Below, in pieces: positions 7,408 through 8,760 of a DNA stretch of 8,760 nucleotides. Position 1 is the stretch's first letter; the number at the start of each line of letters is the position of its first letter. The DNA lies in assembly GCA_946545505.1 (NCBI GenBank), contig CAMNNN010000052.1:1-8760 (forward strand), given 5' to 3'. The position numbers and the translations under genes were made by a program. The stretch comes from an uncultured Clostridia bacterium. Its GTDB lineage: Bacteria > Bacillota > Clostridia > Saccharofermentanales > Saccharofermentanaceae. The notes beneath the pieces were generated by a model, which worked only from the letters and a program-made list of their open reading frames with translations, made no database searches and was not told where the DNA came from.

Positions 7408-8515
7408 ATTTCTCAATCTTCATTCCGGAGAGGAATGCATTGATGAATCCGTCGATCTTGCCGTCCATAACGGAGTCAACGTCAACTTCCTCATAACCTG
7501 TTCTTGCATCCTTAACAAGAGTGTAAGGACAGAATACATATGATCTTATCTGTGAACCCCAGGCGATCTCTTTCTGGTCACCCTTAAGGTCTTCGATCTT
7601 CTCCATCTGTGCAGCTTCAGCTAATGCAAAGAGCTTAGCCTTCAACATATTCATGGCAGACTCCATGTTCTGTACCTGAGAACGCTCGGCCTGACATGCT
7701 ACAACGATACCAGTGGGATAGTGCGTAAGTCTTACGGCAGTATCGGTCTTGTTGATGTGCTGACCTCCCTTACCTGTAGATCTGTACTTATCAACACGAA
7801 GATCCTTGGGATCGATCTTGATATCGATGTTGGTATCCATCTCAGGGATAACTTCGCATGAAGCGAAGGAAGTATGGCGTCTTCCGGCAGCATCGAAAGG
7901 AGATATTCTTACAAGTCTGTGTACGCCGAGCTCGGATCTTAAGAATCCGTAAGCGTTCTCACCGATTACCATGATGGAGCATGACTTTACTCCGGCTTCT
8001 TCACCTTCGAGATAATCGAGAAGCTTGATCTGATATCCCTTTGCTTCAGCCCATCTTGTATACATACGGTAAAGCATACTTACCCAGTCCATAGCCTCAG
8101 TACCGCCTGCACCTGCCTGCAGCGACAATATGGCATTATTCTTGTCGTAAGGACCTGTAAGCAGAGTCTCGAGACGCATTTTCTCGAAGTCCGCCTTGAA
8201 CTTCTCCACGCCTTCAGTAAGTTCGCCGAGCGAATCGAGATCCTCATCCTCGTTGGCAAGCTCACACAGTGCAAGGAGGTCTTCCCTGTCAGCAACGAGC
8301 TTGTTATAGTTCTCAACTCTCTGCTGCATACGGCGAAGATCCGTCTGGAGCTTCTGTGCCTTGTTTACGTCATTCCAGAAGTCAGGTTCCTGTGTTCTGG
8401 CCTCAAGCTCACTGATCTTGGTTGAGAGCGTATCGATATGAAGTGAGTCTTTAAGGTCAGAAAGAGGTTCCTTATAAGACTCAAGATCAAGTCTAACGTT
8501 ATCAAATTCCAGCAT
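7406..8515 (-). CDS. prfB: Peptide chain release factor 2 (RF2), without programmed frameshift
   Basis: RF2 recognises UGA and UAA stop codons in the ribosomal A site and triggers hydrolysis of peptidyl-tRNA. The 369-aa product has the usual length. The SPF stop-codon recognition tripeptide at 205-207 (VRISPFDAAGRRHTSF) identifies RF2 rather than RF1. The catalytic GGQ lies at 250-252 (STGKGGQHINKTDTA). Both sit at the same positions as in E. coli. The start MLEFDNV matches the family N-terminus, and the ATG has AAAGGG 7 nt upstream. In many bacteria codon 26 is an in-frame UGA that forces a +1 frameshift; here codons 25-26 read CTT CAT (Leu-His) and the frame is open throughout, so that autoregulation is absent. 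The gene starts 4 nt after the aminotransferase stop and is followed 13 nt later by the wall hydrolase gene. Confidence 0.97.
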   Translation of the reverse strand: MLEFDNVRLDLESYKEPLSDLKDSLHIDTLSTKISELEARTQEPDFWNDVNKAQKLQTDLRRMQQRVENYNKLVADREDLLALCELANEDEDLDSLGELTEGVEKFKADFEKMRLETLLTGPYDKNNAILSLQAGAGGTEAMDWVSMLYRMYTRWAEAKGYQIKLLDYLEGEEAGVKSCSIMVIGENAYGFLRSELGVHRLVRISPFDAAGRRHTSFASCEVIPEMDTNIDIKIDPKDLRVDKYRSTGKGGQHINKTDTAVRLTHYPTGIVVACQAERSQVQNMESAMNMLKAKLFALAEAAQMEKIEDLKGDQKEIAWGSQIRSYVFCPYTLVKDARTGYEEVDVDSVMDGKIDGFINAFLSGMKIEK

Positions 8516-8519
8516 TTAA

Positions 8520-8760
8520 TTACCCTTTCTTAAGATCTGCAGTAAACTCTGCGAGTCTTTCCATAGCAGTTTTTATATTTTCCATTGAAGCTGCATAGCT
8601 TATACGAACATTGTCCTTACCGCACTCGCCGAAAGCACTTCCGGGTACGATTGCAACCTTCTTCTCCATGAGGAATCTCTCACAGAATTCCTCAGAAGTA
8701 AGGCCCGTGTTCTTAATTGACGGGAAAGCATAGAAAGCTCCTGAAGGAGTGAAGCATTCC
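8520..8760 (-). CDS. PLP-dependent class I/II aminotransferase, C-terminal fragment (partial, cut by the window edge)
   Basis: Only the last 79 residues are visible, translated by hand in the frame ending at the TAA at 8522-8520. The segment begins ECFTPSGAFYAFPSIKNTGL, followed by MEKKVAIVPGSAFGECGKD and NVRISYAASMENI. These match the C-terminal small domain of fold-type I aspartate/aromatic aminotransferases. The Arg in VRISYA (visible residue 52) corresponds to the conserved arginine that binds the substrate alpha-carboxylate. Such enzymes move amino groups between amino and keto acids in the cytosol using pyridoxal phosphate. The PLP lysine and the specificity-determining residues lie outside the window, so the amino donor cannot be named. 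It precedes prfB by 4 nt, and the prfB ribosome site sits at its 3' end, so the two are co-transcribed. Confidence 0.88.
   Translation of the reverse strand, partial: ECFTPSGAFYAFPSIKNTGLTSEEFCERFLMEKKVAIVPGSAFGECGKDNVRISYAASMENIKTAMERLAEFTADLKKG

Noticed and set aside
7393..7416. TTG at 7416 as the start of the glucosaminidase
   Set aside because: It lies upstream of the strong ribosome site and would overlap the prfB end; the ATG at 7392 gives a clean signal peptide.
1..8760. Mobile elements, CRISPR arrays, tRNA/rRNA genes, riboswitches
   Set aside because: No inverted-repeat-flanked element, spaced direct repeats or tRNA-like folds were seen by eye; nearly every base lies in one of six minus-strand genes, leaving only about 105 nt of non-coding DNA at 5563-5667.

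Overview
The window is almost fully coding and every supported gene lies on the minus strand, so transcription runs from high to low coordinates. It looks like chromosomal core sequence from an anaerobic Clostridia-type Firmicute. The reasons are AGGAGG-type ribosome binding sites, moderate GC by eye, a secreted SH3/glucosaminidase/DUF4214 wall protein, and a very large 2-hydroxyacyl-CoA dehydratase activase-type iron-sulfur ATPase, a family typical of fermenting anaerobes. I cannot place it to genus. No mobile element, CRISPR array, tRNA, rRNA or sign of recent transfer was seen.

Region A (8760 down to 5611) is one apparent operon. It holds the 3' end of a class I/II PLP aminotransferase, then prfB (peptide chain release factor 2) after a 4-nt gap, then a secreted N-acetylglucosaminidase-like autolysin after a 13-nt gap. 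It closes with a 10-bp-stem Rho-independent terminator at 5611-5636. This prfB has no in-frame UGA frameshift site: codon 26, where E. coli has UGA, is a sense codon (CAT).

Region B (5606 down to 1) is a second apparent operon. It starts at an extended -10 promoter directly abutting the terminator. It encodes an unrecognised 263-aa protein with a basic tail, then a 1479-aa protein that fuses two BadF/BcrA/HgdC-type activase ATPase modules, a DUF2229-type region and dehydratase D-component-like regions. Last is the N-terminal 5'-nuclease part of DNA polymerase I (polA), which continues beyond the window. The gaps are 4 nt and then an 8-nt overlap, so the three genes are probably co-transcribed and partly translationally coupled.

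The best candidate for undescribed biology is the pair formed by the unrecognised 263-aa gene and the giant activase/dehydratase-like gene, transcribed just ahead of polA. The giant protein has a full set of activase cysteines in each ATPase module, plus at least three further cysteine groups. That suggests an ATP-driven low-potential electron-transfer machine contained in one chain. Its substrate and the role of its small partner are not evident from the sequence. The rest of the window is ordinary.
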